From: Scenedesmus sp. ARA3
Lineage: Eukaryota; Chlorophyta; Chlorophyceae; Sphaeropleales; Scenedesmaceae
Assembly (NCBI GenBank): GCA_004335835.1
Contig: RWJK01001313.1
Coordinates: 1 to 14,946, forward strand
Length of the DNA: 14,946 bases
Direction of reading: 5' to 3'
A model generated the notes under the pieces. The model ran no database searches, was not told the DNA's origin, and was given only the letters and a program-made list of their open reading frames with translations. Within the stretch, counting starts at the first letter, position 1. Every line of letters begins with the position of its first letter. The position numbers were made by a program, and so were the translations under genes. Shown piece after piece: positions 13,946-14,946 of the stretch.

Positions 13946-14840
13946 GCAAGGTTGAATTCCCTTATGCAATGCATGCACGTTATAACCCTTATATATTGAT
14001 GTGATGTGCAAAGGCAGGTTAGTGTTTCGACCGAGCGGTGTTACCTGCAATTCTTTATATCTCAGAAATACTGTGTTGCACTGCAACGCAGCAGTCAGCG
14101 CATGCACTTGCTGGAACGCAAGATAGCTTTGCGCCGCAGGGGAGGTGCACGTCGGACGCTGCCACAATGATATTTGTGTTACGCCTATTGCAAACTGGTC
14201 TGAGACTCGGCCTCCAAATTCGTGGGCTGACGATGAAAGCTCCGGAGCTCGAGTCCATCACTACAACTGATTGCGGCCGGGCCTGAGAGCGCACTACGCA
14301 CGGAATGATAAACAGCTTCTCGAATGTTTGAAAAAGCTGCGGGTCCACATACGCAGAGTTTCGTGTGCACAGGCGGGAAACACGCTGCTCCCGCCAAAAC
14401 GCAGATGACGCTGTGTGGAAGCATCTTATGGCATTTCAAGAGCTAGACACGATATGAGCGCAGTAGCCGGGTAGTAGAAGCTTGTGAGACACATGTGCTG
14501 ACCCTAGAGCCAGCACTGCAGCAGCAGCAATGCCCGACCCTCAAATTTCATTGCACATGGACAGCTGGCAGCTGCATGCACATATGCAGATTATTTCCTA
14601 CACCGATGTAGGCTTTACGTCAAAGCAGCAAAGCTTCCTGTGCAAGTGAAAAATCAAATGACACGCTGATGTGGCAGCTGCCATGACCGGCAGCCAGGCT
14701 ATGCCTGCTGGGCTTCCATGCACGTTTCAGCTATAAGTGACATAGCGTTTTACAGCAGCTACAACTGTCGCCTGTCACACTATTCACTGCAGTATGTTAT
14801 ACTTGTACAGCAAAATTGCTGCATTGCAAAACAGTCAGAT
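13946..14840. other. Intergenic, no gene seen
   Basis: No coding frame with convincing character. The only structure noted is a perfect 6-bp stem with a 4-base loop, CCTACA-CCGA-TGTAGG, at 14597-14612. Confidence 0.45.
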
Positions 14841-14946
14841 GCACCATCTGCCCTCCTGCACAGTGGCTTGTGTAGCACCATGCTCCTTGCTGCTGCTCAG
14901 TGATGTGGCACCATATGCCCTCCTGCACAGTGGCTTGTGTAGCACC
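14841..14946. repeat. 39-bp direct repeat, 67-bp period
   Basis: 14841-14879 and 14908-14946 match at 38 of 39 bases (core GCCCTCCTGCACAGTGGCTT). The second copy runs to the window end, so a longer tandem array may continue outside. Confidence 0.9.

Overview
The window looks like nuclear DNA of a green alga, probably a chlorophycean. The genes are split by many short GT-AG introns. CAG/CTG runs are everywhere, and a TGTAA motif of the chlorophyte poly(A) type follows the main gene. The best protein match is a plastid-type starch branching enzyme. No rRNA, tRNA, CRISPR array or intact transposon was found. Genus is not resolved; a Scenedesmus- or Chlamydomonas-like alga is a guess from style only.

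Layout. 1-857: no convincing gene; 3' flank of a minus-strand gene. 858-2312 (-): two-exon gene model of 331 aa. It has a transit-peptide-like N-terminus, an acidic linker and five degenerate G-x-x-G-x-W repeats of about 42-55 aa. The family is not recognised. 2313-3405: intergenic space between divergent genes. 3406-13004 (+): starch branching enzyme in 18 exons and 17 introns, 852 aa as modelled. It has a transit peptide, a CBM48 domain, a GH13 barrel with all four catalytic regions, an all-beta C-terminal domain, and an unusual low-complexity tail carrying three GGRF motifs. 13005 to about 13945: probable 3' UTR. The remainder holds no supported gene and ends in two copies of a 39-bp sequence spaced 67 bp apart.

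The most unusual aspect is the intron content of the branching enzyme gene. Ten of its 17 introns contain extra partial copies of the adjoining exon edge, each with its own splice site. There are fourteen clear copies plus one doubtful one. Offsets are mostly 102-128 bp, with one of 245 bp. Most are broken by stops or frameshifts, so they are ghosts of real exon ends. At several sites the edge is present three times in tandem. Introns without ghosts are all 176-266 bp; those with ghosts range from 255 to 1269 bp. I infer that serial tandem micro-duplication across splice junctions has expanded the introns and left decoy splice sites. Whether the decoys are used is unknown.

Both genes appear to encode plastid-targeted proteins and are divergently arranged. 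The branching enzyme would make alpha-1,6 branches in starch; no functional link to the minus-strand protein can be shown from sequence alone.
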